64,000 nucleotides of DNA from Alphaproteobacteria bacterium (GCA_030148665.1 JASBSZ010000029.1:171043-235042); one strand, 5' to 3'. Shown: positions 36,509 to 45,017, numbered from the stretch's first letter. Numbers and translations: made by a program. The notes: generated by a model not told the origin, from the sequence alone.

Positions 36509-37266
36509 AACTGCCGGCGCTCAAATTCAGCAAGAAACCCTCGGAAATGGATCGCCGCGATTTTCTCAGGGCCGGTGCGGCGCTGGCAACCATCACTCTG
36601 GCGCCGGGTGTCACGCTGATGGCCTTTGGCGGGTCCGAGGCCAAGGCGAACGCCGACCCGGCCAAGAGGTGGGGCTTGCTGATCGACGTCAACAAATGCG
36701 TCAAGGACTGCACTGCATGTGTCAGCGCCTGCTCGCAGGAGAATGGCTGGAGATTGCCGGTCAACAAGGAAACCGATGCCCAGTGGATCCGCAAGGTGAC
36801 GCTGACCGATAACGACACCGGGCGCGAGGAATATCTCGTGACCATGTGCCAGCATTGCGAAGAGCCCCCTTGCGTGGACGTCTGCCCGACCGGGGCCTCG
36901 TTCAAGCGCGTTGACGGGATCGTGCTGGTGGACAAGCATATCTGCATCGGTTGCCGTTATTGCATGATGGCCTGCCCCTACAAGGCCCGCTCGTTCGTTC
37001 ACGAGAACATCGTGGATGAACAGAAAACCTGGGCGCCGCGCGGCAAGGGTACCGTGGAAAGCTGCACCATGTGCGTGCATCGCGTCGATACCGGACGCAT
37101 TCCGGCCTGTGTCGAGGCCTGTAATGCGACGGGCCACGGGGCCATCATTTTCGGCGATCTGAAGGATCCCGAAAGCGAGATATCCAAGGCGCTGGCAAAA
37201 TATCCCTCAACCGCGTTGCGTGACGATCTGGGTCTGAACCCGGGCGTGCGCTACAGCAATCTTTAA
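36505..37266 (+). CDS. dsrO: DsrO, Tat-exported ferredoxin-like Fe-S protein
   Basis: A 253-residue periplasmic iron-sulfur subunit. The twin-arginine signal DRRDFLRAGAALATITLA (about 16-33) marks export in folded form. Four cysteine groups follow: CVKDCTACVSACSQ, CQHCEEPPCVDVCP, CIGCRYCMMACP and CTMCVHRVDTGRIPACVEAC, for four clusters as in DsrO/HybA-like proteins. It links DsrJ to the membrane protein DsrP. Confidence 0.95.
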   Translation: MKLPALKFSKKPSEMDRRDFLRAGAALATITLAPGVTLMAFGGSEAKANADPAKRWGLLIDVNKCVKDCTACVSACSQENGWRLPVNKETDAQWIRKVTLTDNDTGREEYLVTMCQHCEEPPCVDVCPTGASFKRVDGIVLVDKHICIGCRYCMMACPYKARSFVHENIVDEQKTWAPRGKGTVESCTMCVHRVDTGRIPACVEACNATGHGAIIFGDLKDPESEISKALAKYPSTALRDDLGLNPGVRYSNL

Positions 37267-37278
37267 GGGGGTCACGAC

Positions 37279-38478
37279 ATGGAACGCACAATCTATCGCG
37301 AAATCCAGGCCAACCGTGCCATCCTGCAGACGGCGGCCCTTCTGGGGGTCTTTCTGCTCGGGGCGGCGGGTGCCGTTCTGTACATGGAGGAATACGGTCA
37401 CATCGTGACCGGGATGACCAACCAGATCGTCTGGGGTCTGCCCCATGTATTTGCCATCTTCCTGATCGTTGCTGCATCGGGTGCACTGAATGTCGCCTCG
37501 ATTGCCAGCGTGTTCGGCAAGACCCCTTACAAGCCGCTCTCACGCCTTTCGGCATTGCTGGCCATGGCGCTGCTGGCGGGCGGTCTGGCGGTGCTGGTGC
37601 TTGACCTGGGCCGGCCGGACCGGCTGATCATCGCCATGACCACGTATAACTTCAAGTCGATCTTTGCGTGGAATATTTATCTCTATAACGGCTTCTTTCT
37701 GATCGTCGGTATCTATCTGTACACCCAGATGGCGCGATCCATGCCGGCCAAGGTTGTCAAGACCGCCGGTTTTGTCGCCTTCATCTGGCGTCTGGCACTG
37801 ACCACGGGCACGGGCTCGATCTTTGGCTGGCTGGTGGCCAGGGCAGCCTATGAATCGGCAATCATGGCGCCGTTGTTCATCGTGATGTCCTTTGCCTTTG
37901 GTCTGGCGGTTTTCATTCTGGTCGTGACCTTCACGACCAGGGTTACGGGGCGGCCCTTTGGCCCGAAGCTGCTGAACCGGCTGGGGAGGCTTCTGGGTAT
38001 CTTTGTCGGGCTGGTTCTGTACTTTACCGCGATCCAGCATCTGACCAGCGGGTACTGGGCCCGCAATGGCGGGATCGAGCGGTTCATCCTGTTCAACGGT
38101 GGAATCTATACGACCCTGTTCTGGGTCGGGCAGGTGCTGATTGGAGGGCTGATTCCCCTGGCACTGGTTTTCCACCCGACGGGCGGCCGGAAACCGGCCT
38201 CGACCATCGTGGCCTCGATCCTGGTCATCCTGGGCGGATTTGCGCAGGTCTATGTGATCGTCATTGGCGGCCAGGCCTATCCGTTGAACATCTTTCCGGG
38301 GTTCACGGCGTCCAGCAGCTTTTTCGACGGGGTAGTCAATACCTATAACCCCAGCTGGCCCGAATTCCTGCTGGGCATGGGCGGGGTCGCGCTGGCGCTG
38401 ACCATTACCGGGCTAGGCATGAAGGTGCTGCGCATCTTGCCGACCAACCTTTCGGATGCCAATGTAGGCCAGATGTGA
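37279..38478 (+). CDS. dsrP: DsrP, NrfD-like integral membrane subunit
   Basis: A 399-residue membrane protein with about ten helices, of the NrfD/PsrC quinone-interacting family. Recognisable segments are QIVWGLPHVFAIFLIVAASG and VLDLGRPDRLIIAMTTYNFKSIFAW, which contain the conserved residues near the quinol site. With DsrO and DsrJ it forms the periplasmic quinone module of DsrMKJOP. It starts 12 bases after dsrO; a gap of 44 bases follows before the TrpD2-like gene. Confidence 0.95.
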   Translation: MERTIYREIQANRAILQTAALLGVFLLGAAGAVLYMEEYGHIVTGMTNQIVWGLPHVFAIFLIVAASGALNVASIASVFGKTPYKPLSRLSALLAMALLAGGLAVLVLDLGRPDRLIIAMTTYNFKSIFAWNIYLYNGFFLIVGIYLYTQMARSMPAKVVKTAGFVAFIWRLALTTGTGSIFGWLVARAAYESAIMAPLFIVMSFAFGLAVFILVVTFTTRVTGRPFGPKLLNRLGRLLGIFVGLVLYFTAIQHLTSGYWARNGGIERFILFNGGIYTTLFWVGQVLIGGLIPLALVFHPTGGRKPASTIVASILVILGGFAQVYVIVIGGQAYPLNIFPGFTASSSFFDGVVNTYNPSWPEFLLGMGGVALALTITGLGMKVLRILPTNLSDANVGQM

Positions 38479-38522
38479 AACCGGGCGTCTCTGGCGCCCG
38501 CCATGCGGAGTCGGAAACTGCC

Positions 38523-39566
38523 ATGCAGGAAACACATCCCTTTGCGCGCTTTGTCGCCATCCTGGGGCGCGGCAAGACCAAACAGCGTCACCTGACGCTG
38601 GAGGAATCGCGCGACGCGATGGCAATGATCCTGCGGGGCGAGGCGGTGGCCGAACAGATCGGCGCGTTCCTCATGTTGCTGCGCCTCAAGGAGGAGGCCC
38701 CGGAAGAGATCGCCGGCTTTACCCTGGGAGCACGTGCGACATTCGATCTGCCCGCCGAAATCCCCGAGGTCGATCTGGACTGGTCATCCTATGCCGGCAA
38801 GCGGATCCAGCTGCCGTGGTTCGTCCTGTCCGTTCTGGCCATGGCGGGAGCCGGCTACAGGATCTTCATGCACGGTGCCGAAGGGCATACGCCCGGGCGC
38901 CTCTATACCCGCGAGGTTCTTGCGCAGCTTGGCTTTCCTGCGGCCACCAGCCTGGAACAGGCGGCCGACCAGATCGCGACGCGCAATTTCGCCTATGTGC
39001 CGCTGGCCGTGCTCAGCCCCGGCCTCAGCCACCTGATCGAGTTGCGGCCGATCCTCGGTCTGCGCTCGCCGGTGCATTCCTTTGCGCGCATGCTGAACCC
39101 GTTCGGTGCGCCGACCATGATGCAGGGGATCTTTCACCGCGGATTCATGGATATACACGCGGGTGCGGCGCGCATTCTGGGCCAGCCTCGCATGGCGGTA
39201 TTCCGCGGCGAGGGCGGCGAGATCGAGCGGCGGCCGAACAAGCCGACCGTGGTGTGGAGCACGTTCGGCGATACCGACCCCGTCGTCGAGACCTGGCCGG
39301 CCCTGCTGGCCGACCCCCATCAAGAGGCCGATCGAGACATGCGGATCGATGACATGATCGCGGTGTGGCGCGGCACGGCCGACAACCCCTATGCCGAGGC
39401 CTCGGTCACGGGGACGATCGCAATCACCCTGAGAACAATGGGCAAGGCCAAGAACATCGAGGACGCGCAGGCGCAGGCCCAACAGCTGTGGTCGGAGCGT
39501 GATCGCGGCTTTCTGCCTCTGAGTGGGGGTGGCGATGTCCCGCTTCCTGATCGCCGCCGCGCATAA
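38523..39566 (+). CDS. TrpD2/YbiB-like glycosyltransferase family protein
   Basis: A 347-residue protein related to anthranilate phosphoribosyltransferase but in the TrpD2 branch: LGRGKTKQRHLTLEESRDAM and ILRGEAVAEQIGAFLMLLRL at the start, then FMHGAEGHTPGRLYTREVL. E. coli YbiB of this group binds nucleic acid and does not replace TrpD. It sits between dsrP and dsrN and overlaps dsrN by 32 bases, so it is co-transcribed with the dsr genes. This gene is not part of the Allochromatium dsr operon. Its role in sulfur metabolism or siroheme handling is unknown. Confidence 0.82.
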   Translation: MQETHPFARFVAILGRGKTKQRHLTLEESRDAMAMILRGEAVAEQIGAFLMLLRLKEEAPEEIAGFTLGARATFDLPAEIPEVDLDWSSYAGKRIQLPWFVLSVLAMAGAGYRIFMHGAEGHTPGRLYTREVLAQLGFPAATSLEQAADQIATRNFAYVPLAVLSPGLSHLIELRPILGLRSPVHSFARMLNPFGAPTMMQGIFHRGFMDIHAGAARILGQPRMAVFRGEGGEIERRPNKPTVVWSTFGDTDPVVETWPALLADPHQEADRDMRIDDMIAVWRGTADNPYAEASVTGTIAITLRTMGKAKNIEDAQAQAQQLWSERDRGFLPLSGGGDVPLPDRRRA

Positions 39567-40905
39567 GTCATCCGGCAAGACGGTTGTCTCGACCGGGCTG
39601 GCCCGTGCGCTGACCTTGCGCGGACGCCAGGTGCAGGCCTTCAAGAAAGGGCCCGACTATATCGATCCGATGTGGCTGTCTGCCGCCAGCGGCCGACCGT
39701 GCTACAACCTCGATTTCAACACCATGACACCGGATCAGCTGGTGACGCTGCATGTCAGCCGGTCCCGCGGCGCGGAAGTTTCGCTGATCGAGGCAAACAA
39801 GGGGCTGTATGACGGGGTTGACCTGGACGGGACCGATTCCAATGCCGCACTGGCCAGGCTGCTGTCCGCGCCTGTTGTGCTGGTCGTCGATACCGGGGGC
39901 ATGACACGAGGGATAGCGCCCCTTCTGCAGGGTTATGTCGGCTTTGACAATTCCGTCCGGGTTGCCGGTGTCATCCTGAACAAGGTTGGCGGCCCGCGCC
40001 ACGAGGGCAAGCTGCGCGCCGCGATCGAGGCATACACAGACCTGCCGGTACTGGGGGCTGTCTGGCGCAATCGCGAACTGGAAATCGGTGAAAGGCACCT
40101 TGGCCTGACCACTCCGGCCGAGGAAGGCCATGTCGATCGGATGATTGCGACATTCGCCGCCGTCATGGCGGATTCGGTCGATCTCGACGCCTTGTCCGAT
40201 CTGGCCGGTACCGCCCCGCCTCTGCGTGCCGGGGCCCGCCCGACCCCGCCACAGGCACGGGGCGCAAGGTTGCGTATCGGTATCGCCCGCGACACGGCCT
40301 TTGGATTCTATTACCCGGACGATATCGAGGCCTTTGCCGAGGCTGGCGCCGATCTGGTGCCCTTTGATACCCTGAACGACGTCGCGCTGCCCGATGTCGA
40401 TGGCCTTTTCATCGGCGGAGGGTTCCCCGAGATGATGATGGAGGAACTGTCCCGCAACGAGGCGATGCGCACGGCCATACGCAAGGCTGTCGAGGGGGGC
40501 ATGCCCGTTTACGCCGAGTGTGGCGGGCTGATGTACCTTTCCCAGGTCATATCATGGAAAGGCCGGAAATGGCCGATGGTCGGTGCCGTGCCCGGCGTGG
40601 CCGAGATGCATGATCGCCCCCAAGGGCGCGGATACGCGGTGTTCTCGAACACATCCGCCCACCCTTGGGAGCCGGAAACACGGCGTATCAAGGCCCATGA
40701 GTTTCATTACGCCACCATAGCGGGCCTGTCGGGTGACCTGCATTATTGCAGGACCATCCAGCGTGGGGCCGGGATCGACGGCGTGCATGACGGGATCGTC
40801 ATCAACAATCTGGTGGCCGGGTTCTGTCATCTGCGCAACACCCCATCGCACCCCTGGGTGGCGCATTTTGTCGATTTCGTCAGAAGGCACAAGGCCGGCA
40901 AATGA
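39535..40905 (+). CDS. dsrN: DsrN, siroheme amidase (cobyrinate a,c-diamide synthase-like)
   Basis: A 456-residue ATP- and glutamine-dependent amidotransferase resembling CobB/CbiA. The N-terminal part has a P-loop, AAHKSSGKTVVSTGLARAL, and KKGPDYIDPMW; the C-terminal glutaminase domain has the nucleophile in VYAECGGLMYLS and ends with the catalytic His in AHEFHYA. DsrN converts siroheme to siro-amide for DsrAB. In Allochromatium it follows dsrP directly; here a TrpD2-like gene intervenes. A GGGGGTGG precedes the ATG at 39535. Confidence 0.93.
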   Translation: MSRFLIAAAHKSSGKTVVSTGLARALTLRGRQVQAFKKGPDYIDPMWLSAASGRPCYNLDFNTMTPDQLVTLHVSRSRGAEVSLIEANKGLYDGVDLDGTDSNAALARLLSAPVVLVVDTGGMTRGIAPLLQGYVGFDNSVRVAGVILNKVGGPRHEGKLRAAIEAYTDLPVLGAVWRNRELEIGERHLGLTTPAEEGHVDRMIATFAAVMADSVDLDALSDLAGTAPPLRAGARPTPPQARGARLRIGIARDTAFGFYYPDDIEAFAEAGADLVPFDTLNDVALPDVDGLFIGGGFPEMMMEELSRNEAMRTAIRKAVEGGMPVYAECGGLMYLSQVISWKGRKWPMVGAVPGVAEMHDRPQGRGYAVFSNTSAHPWEPETRRIKAHEFHYATIAGLSGDLHYCRTIQRGAGIDGVHDGIVINNLVAGFCHLRNTPSHPWVAHFVDFVRRHKAGK

Positions 40906-40930
40906 AAACCCCCGCCGCGGGGCGGGGGTC
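40906..40930. terminator. bidirectional terminator between dsrN and tusA
   Basis: CCCCCGCC, loop GCGG and GGCGGGGG form an 8-bp stem between the convergent ends of dsrN and tusA. On the minus strand it is followed by TTTTCATT, so it serves the dsrE2-tusA unit best; on the plus strand the tail is T-poor at first. Confidence 0.75.
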
Positions 40931-40960
40931 CGATGTCTTTCTGTCAGGGTGGCGGGGTCG

Positions 40961-41185
40961 TCAGACGCGCTTGATCTCGAAACGATAGACATTGCCCTCG
41001 CTCGACGAGCTGACCAACTCGTTACCCGTCTGATTGCAGAACGCAGCAAAGTCGGCGACCGAGCCGGGGTCGGTCGAGGTCACCACAAGGATCTCGCCCT
41101 GAGGTACCGATTTCAGGGCCTTCTTGGCCTTGAGAATCGGAAGCGGGCAATTGAGCCCTTCTGCGTTCAGTACATGTTCAGCCAT
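40961..41185 (-). CDS. tusA: sulfur carrier protein TusA
   Basis: A 74-residue carrier that holds sulfane sulfur as a cysteine persulfide and passes it to DsrEFH. The CPxP motif is in EGLNCPLPILKAKKAL (Cys13). In Allochromatium a rhd-tusA-dsrE2 cluster feeds the Dsr pathway; here tusA and dsrE2 are adjacent but no rhodanese gene is nearby. It lies 46 bases after dsrE2 and converges on dsrN. Start at 41185 has AAGGGAAAGAC upstream. Confidence 0.95.
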   Translation of the reverse strand: MAEHVLNAEGLNCPLPILKAKKALKSVPQGEILVVTSTDPGSVADFAAFCNQTGNELVSSSSEGNVYRFEIKRV

Positions 41186-41231
41186 TCGTCTTTCCCTTAT
41201 GCTGTTGAACGGTAGGAGCCGCGTGCCCGGC

Positions 41232-41744
41232 TCAGATGAAAAGGTTGATGTCGGACTTGCTGGCAGTTTCCATATAGGTTGCAGCACCGCCGATCTCGAT
41301 TCCGTCGATCATGTCTTCCTGTTTCATTTCGAACAGGTCCAGGGTCATCTGGCAGGCAATGATGCGAATATCCAGATCAACGGCGGCTTCGCGCAGTTCG
41401 GGGATCGATGCGACGCCCTTTTTCTTGATCAGGTTCTTCATCATCGTGGTTGCCATCCGGTCAACGCCGGGGATGACCGAAACGATATTCGGCATGGACA
41501 TGTGCATGCCCATCATGGGCATCTCCATCGCCGGGTTGCCAAGGGTCGTGACCTTGAGGTCGAGATCCTTTTTCAGAAGTGCGAGCCCGTAGAAGGTGAA
41601 GAACATCGTCACGTTGATATCCATCGCGGCAGCCGTCGTTGCCAGGATGAAGGGCGGGTAAGCCCAGTCGAGCGAGCCCTTCGTGACAATGATCGACATG
41701 CTCTTTGCGTTTTCCATGTCTCCCTGTTGAGCGTTATCCAGCAT
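41232..41744 (-). CDS. dsrE2: DsrE2-type sulfurtransferase-like protein
   Basis: A 170-residue member of the DsrE/DsrF/DrsH-like (DsrE2) family. The conserved segments are MSIIVTKGSLDWAYPPFILA and DIRIIACQMTLDLFEM, with the functional cysteine at 131. A methionine-rich stretch lies in the middle (AMEMPMMGMHMSMPN). DsrE2 proteins cooperate with TusA in sulfur transfer. The ATG at 41744 follows AGGAGGG. The promoter predicted upstream is overlapped by the ArsR-type palindrome. Confidence 0.92.
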   Translation of the reverse strand: MLDNAQQGDMENAKSMSIIVTKGSLDWAYPPFILATTAAAMDINVTMFFTFYGLALLKKDLDLKVTTLGNPAMEMPMMGMHMSMPNIVSVIPGVDRMATTMMKNLIKKKGVASIPELREAAVDLDIRIIACQMTLDLFEMKQEDMIDGIEIGGAATYMETASKSDINLFI

Positions 41745-41791
41745 GTCTTTTCCCTCCTGACTGCTGTAAAGGTCTTTTGACACTTTCAATT

Positions 41792-41807
41792 ATTAGAAAT
41801 CTTGAAT
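41792..41807. promoter_or_regulatory. ArsR-type operator between dsrE2 and the regulator gene
   Basis: ATTA-GAAATCTT-GAAT, preceded by T and followed by ACTAAA. The dsr promoter site at 27564 on its minus strand gives ATTA-GTATATGC-GAAT with a similar flank. Both differ at the same base from ATTC-N8-GAAT. It overlaps the predicted -10 of dsrE2-tusA. Confidence 0.55.
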
Positions 41808-41831
41808 ACTAAAAATGATACATAGGGTCAA
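41803..41831 (-). promoter_or_regulatory. putative dsrE2-tusA promoter
   Basis: On the minus strand TTGACC (41826-41831), a 17-base spacer and TATTCA (41803-41808) fit a sigma-70 promoter about 60 bases before the dsrE2 start. The palindromic operator covers the -10, as expected for a repressor site. Confidence 0.45.
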
Positions 41832-41963
41832 GGAAGGCTCGCTTGTCAACGCGGGAAAGTGAACGAGTGACTTGCAAATTTGTGTCAAAATGGCGTTTAT
41901 GCGCGTCAATCACGGGAAATCCGGCATTTTTTCGGATATTATGGTGCCAGGGGTCAGCGTTTC

Positions 41964-42281
41964 ATGGATAAGAAAGTCATGGATATCTCGGAACTCAAGA
42001 ACAACGCCTCGAAGGCCAGCGAATTGCTCAAGGTCATGGCCAACCAGTCGCGGTTGATGATTCTGTGCAATTTGCTTGATGGCGAAAAGTCTGTTCAACA
42101 GCTTCAGGGCCATGTCGGCCTCAGCCAGTCGGCATTGTCGCAGCAACTGGCGATTCTGCGGGGCCAACGCCTGGTGACCACACGGCGCGAGGCGCAGTCG
42201 GTCTATTACTCGCTGGCCAGCGACGAGGCCGAAACCCTGATCGGGACCCTTTACCAGATATACTGTAACGACAAGAGCTGA
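41964..42281 (+). CDS. ArsR/SmtB-family regulator of the SqrR/BigR type
   Basis: A 105-residue winged-helix repressor: helix-turn-helix at VQQLQGHVGLSQSALSQQLA and a wing with LVTTRREAQSVYYSL. Two cysteines, Cys35 in LMILCNLL and Cys101 in QIYCNDKS, are 66 residues apart, the same spacing as Cys41/Cys107 of Rhodobacter capsulatus SqrR, where a tetrasulfide bridge formed with persulfides releases DNA. It is therefore probably a sulfane-sulfur sensor. It is divergent from dsrE2-tusA and lies just downstream of the dsr cluster. ATG at 41979 is an alternative start. Confidence 0.88.
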   Translation: MDKKVMDISELKNNASKASELLKVMANQSRLMILCNLLDGEKSVQQLQGHVGLSQSALSQQLAILRGQRLVTTRREAQSVYYSLASDEAETLIGTLYQIYCNDKS

Positions 42282-42475
42282 TCCCCCTTACATCCTGTCG
42301 TTTCATGACCCGCGCGAAAAGGTGCGGGAAAGGCTGATTCTTGCCTCGGGATTGCGAAAACAAGGTAGCCATGCCAAACGCAATATAATATGCTGATGTT
42401 TGAAGATGTTTCATCGCAGGGTAGAAAAAGTTACGGGGAGGAACAAACCCCGGACACAGAACAAGGGGGATTCAC

Positions 42476-43570
42476 ATGTTGGATGCTTGGAGAGAGGCCG
42501 TCACCGCCGCGCCGGCCTTTTACATCGGATGGGGTGGCCTGCTGATCGGGATGGTCTTTGGCTATATCGTGTTTCGCACGAATTTCTGCGCCATGGGCTC
42601 GATTTCCGATTTCATGTCGTTTGGAAATTTCAATCGTTTCCGCGCCTGGATGCTGGCCACCGGCACTGCCGTTGCCGGGGTTCTGGTGCTCAGCCGTCTC
42701 GGGGCGATCAATCCGGCCGATGCGATGTATCTGACGCCCTCGTTCGGGTGGCTTGGAAATATTGTCGGCGGGCTGATGTTCGGCATCGGAATGGTCTTTG
42801 CCGGTGGGTGCATGAGCAGGAACCTCGTGCGTGCGGGTGGCGGTGACCTGCGCTCGCTCCTGATCATAGTGGTCGCGGGGCTGGCCGCCTATGCAACGAT
42901 TCGCGGCCTTCTGGGGCCGCTGCGGTTGCTGATCTTCGGCTCTGTTGCCGTGGATCTGACCCAGCTTGGCATGGAAACCCAGGGGATGGACGCGTTTCTT
43001 TCACGCCTCACCGGCATGGCGCCAGGTACTGCCAACCTGCTGGTCGCCCTGGTCATTGCAGGCGGAATCGCTATCTACTGTTTCATGTCCCCCGAGTTCC
43101 GCAAGTCGGGCCGCAATATCGTGGCCGGATTCGGCATCGGGCTGACGGTGACGGCGGGCTGGCTGCTGACCGGGCTGGCGCAGGACGAATTTGCCGATGT
43201 TCCGGTTCAGCTGATTTCGCTGACCTATGTGCGGCCATCAGGGGATACGCTGTTTTATGTGATGAACTCGACGGCCTTTGCCTATCCCAGCTTTGCCGTG
43301 GTCACGACGTTCGGCGCCATTCTGGGGGCGTTTCTGGGCTCGGTCGTGCATCGGCGGTTCAATCTGGCGACGTTCAACGGGGTTCCCGACACGCTGCGCA
43401 ACCTTTTCGGTGCGGTGCTGATGGGCACAGGTGGCGTCATCGCACTGGGTTGTACCGTCGGACAGGGAATCACGGGCATGTCCACGCTGGCGCTGGGGTC
43501 GTTGATCGCGCTGATCTCGATCATCATGGGCGGCATACTGGGCATGAAGATCATGGAGGCCGTGGCCTGA
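42476..43570 (+). CDS. YeeE/YedE-family transporter (thiosulfate or sulfur-compound uptake)
   Basis: A 364-residue membrane protein with about nine to ten helices. Conserved cysteine motifs of the family are TNFCAMG (about residue 38), GGCMSRN (about 104) and ALGCTVGQG (about 324); in TsuA-type YeeE proteins such cysteines bind thiosulfate in passage. GGGGGATTCAC upstream positions the ATG. Position directly after the sulfur regulator suggests import of a sulfur substrate for the Dsr pathway; the substrate is inferred. A strong terminator follows. Confidence 0.88.
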   Translation: MLDAWREAVTAAPAFYIGWGGLLIGMVFGYIVFRTNFCAMGSISDFMSFGNFNRFRAWMLATGTAVAGVLVLSRLGAINPADAMYLTPSFGWLGNIVGGLMFGIGMVFAGGCMSRNLVRAGGGDLRSLLIIVVAGLAAYATIRGLLGPLRLLIFGSVAVDLTQLGMETQGMDAFLSRLTGMAPGTANLLVALVIAGGIAIYCFMSPEFRKSGRNIVAGFGIGLTVTAGWLLTGLAQDEFADVPVQLISLTYVRPSGDTLFYVMNSTAFAYPSFAVVTTFGAILGAFLGSVVHRRFNLATFNGVPDTLRNLFGAVLMGTGGVIALGCTVGQGITGMSTLALGSLIALISIIMGGILGMKIMEAVA

Positions 43571-43645
43571 ATTTCCGTGGCCGCCGTGCCCGGCACCCGA
43601 TCCGGTTACCAGATAGGGCCGGGTCATCGGGAAATCCAATCGAAA

Positions 43646-43675
43646 AAAGGGCGGTGAAGGTACTCACCGCCCTTT
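43646..43675. terminator. bidirectional rho-independent terminator
   Basis: AAAGGGCGGTGA, a six-base loop and TCACCGCCCTTT form a perfect 12-bp stem between the convergent YeeE-type and mrp genes, with A/T runs on both sides. Confidence 0.9.
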
Positions 43676-43720
43676 GTCGTCTGTCCGGGTCATGAACCGT
43701 GCGCTGGCAACGGGTGCCGC

Positions 43721-44821
43721 TCAGTCGTCGGTATCCCCGGGGATCAGCTGGGCCGCCACCTTGAGCGCGATCTTGCGGTAGATCGCTGCATGCGGGCCAT
43801 CGGGTTGGGACACCACGACAGGTGTTCCATCGTCGGAATTCTTGCGGATATCCATGTGCAGGGGCACCGCGCCAAGGAAAGGAACCTGCAGCTTGTGCGA
43901 TTCGTCTTTGGCGCCGCCATGGCCAAAGATGTCCGAGCTTTCCCCGCAATGGGGGCAGATGAAGGTGCTCATGTTTTCGACGATCCCGAAAATCGGTACA
44001 TCGACATTCTTGAACATCTTGAGCCCCTTGCGTGCGTCGATCAGCGCCAGATCCTGAGGCGTCGAGACGATCACCGCGCCCGTCAGCGGCACCTGCTGGG
44101 CCATGGTCAGCTGGGTGTCGCCCGTTCCGGGGGGCATGTCGAGGACCAGAACGTCGAGATTTCCCCAGTCCACCTCGCGCACCAGCTGCATCAGGGCCGA
44201 AACCACCATCGGCCCCCGCCAGATGACGGGGGATTCCTCGTCCATCAGCATGCCCATCGACATGACCTGCATGCCGTGGGCCTGCAGGGGCTTGATGCGG
44301 TCGTCCTCGATTTCGGGGCGGTTGTTGACACCCAGCAGGCGCGGGATCGAGGGGCCGTAGACGTCGGCGTCAAGCAGGCCGACCTTCATGCCCAGCCCCT
44401 GCAATGCCAGCGCCAGGTTGACTGCGGTGGTTGACTTGCCCACCCCGCCCTTGCCCGAGGCGACCGCCAGAACGGTCTTGACCCCCGGGATCGAGCCGGG
44501 TTCCGGCCGCAGGTCGGGGCCGAGGTCGCGCTCTTTCTTGCGGCTCAGCTTGGGTGGCTGCTGGGCAGGGTCGAACTGCTCGGCCTTTTCGGCGGTCAGC
44601 GCAACCAGCACGCTGTCCACGCCATCGATTGCGGCGACGACCTTTTCGGCCTGTTCACGCAGGGGCGCCAGGTCGCCGGCATAGCCCTCGGGCACGGTAA
44701 TCGAAAAGATCACCTTGCCTTCGTTCACGACGATGTCCGAGACCAGCCCCAGCGTCACGATATCCCCCCTCAGCCCCTGTGCCGTGACGGTCTTGAGTTC
44801 CTTCAGAATCCTGTCTTTCAT
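43721..44821 (-). CDS. Mrp/ApbC-family Fe-S carrier ATPase
   Basis: A 366-residue P-loop ATPase that carries and transfers [4Fe-4S] clusters. An N-terminal MIP18/FeS-assembly P domain (1-90) precedes the ATPase with the deviant Walker A GKGGVGKSTTAVNLA, LDADVYGPSIPRLLG, and the cluster-binding FICPHCGESS (C-x2-C). The full-length two-domain layout is that of standard Mrp. Lying between the dsr island and the cbb operon, it may help supply clusters to the many Fe-S proteins encoded nearby, but Mrp is a general housekeeping factor. Confidence 0.92.
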   Translation of the reverse strand: MKDRILKELKTVTAQGLRGDIVTLGLVSDIVVNEGKVIFSITVPEGYAGDLAPLREQAEKVVAAIDGVDSVLVALTAEKAEQFDPAQQPPKLSRKKERDLGPDLRPEPGSIPGVKTVLAVASGKGGVGKSTTAVNLALALQGLGMKVGLLDADVYGPSIPRLLGVNNRPEIEDDRIKPLQAHGMQVMSMGMLMDEESPVIWRGPMVVSALMQLVREVDWGNLDVLVLDMPPGTGDTQLTMAQQVPLTGAVIVSTPQDLALIDARKGLKMFKNVDVPIFGIVENMSTFICPHCGESSDIFGHGGAKDESHKLQVPFLGAVPLHMDIRKNSDDGTPVVVSQPDGPHAAIYRKIALKVAAQLIPGDTDD

Positions 44822-45017
44822 GTTTTCGGTTCCAGTCCTGTTGTTTCATGCATAGATTAGAATGTTATTAATTATAAGACAAGCGCAGCTCCGTGACGGG
44901 CTTTGCGACCGGTCCATCCGGGGGGCCGGGCACGGTACTGGCCGTGGGCCTCGACGTGCGGACGGCTTGCGGCCTGGCGGCCCGCAGACCCCGGCAGGAT
45001 TTACCCAGGCAACAGGT

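Noticed and set aside
42384..42389. TATAAT as a defined promoter of the YeeE gene
   Set aside because: No -35-like hexamer at 16-18 bases upstream, so I did not annotate it.
44848..44875. AT-rich ATTA-N9-TAAT upstream of mrp as a third ArsR operator
   Set aside because: The spacing is 9 rather than 8 and the GAAT half is absent; in an AT-rich promoter such a match is weak.
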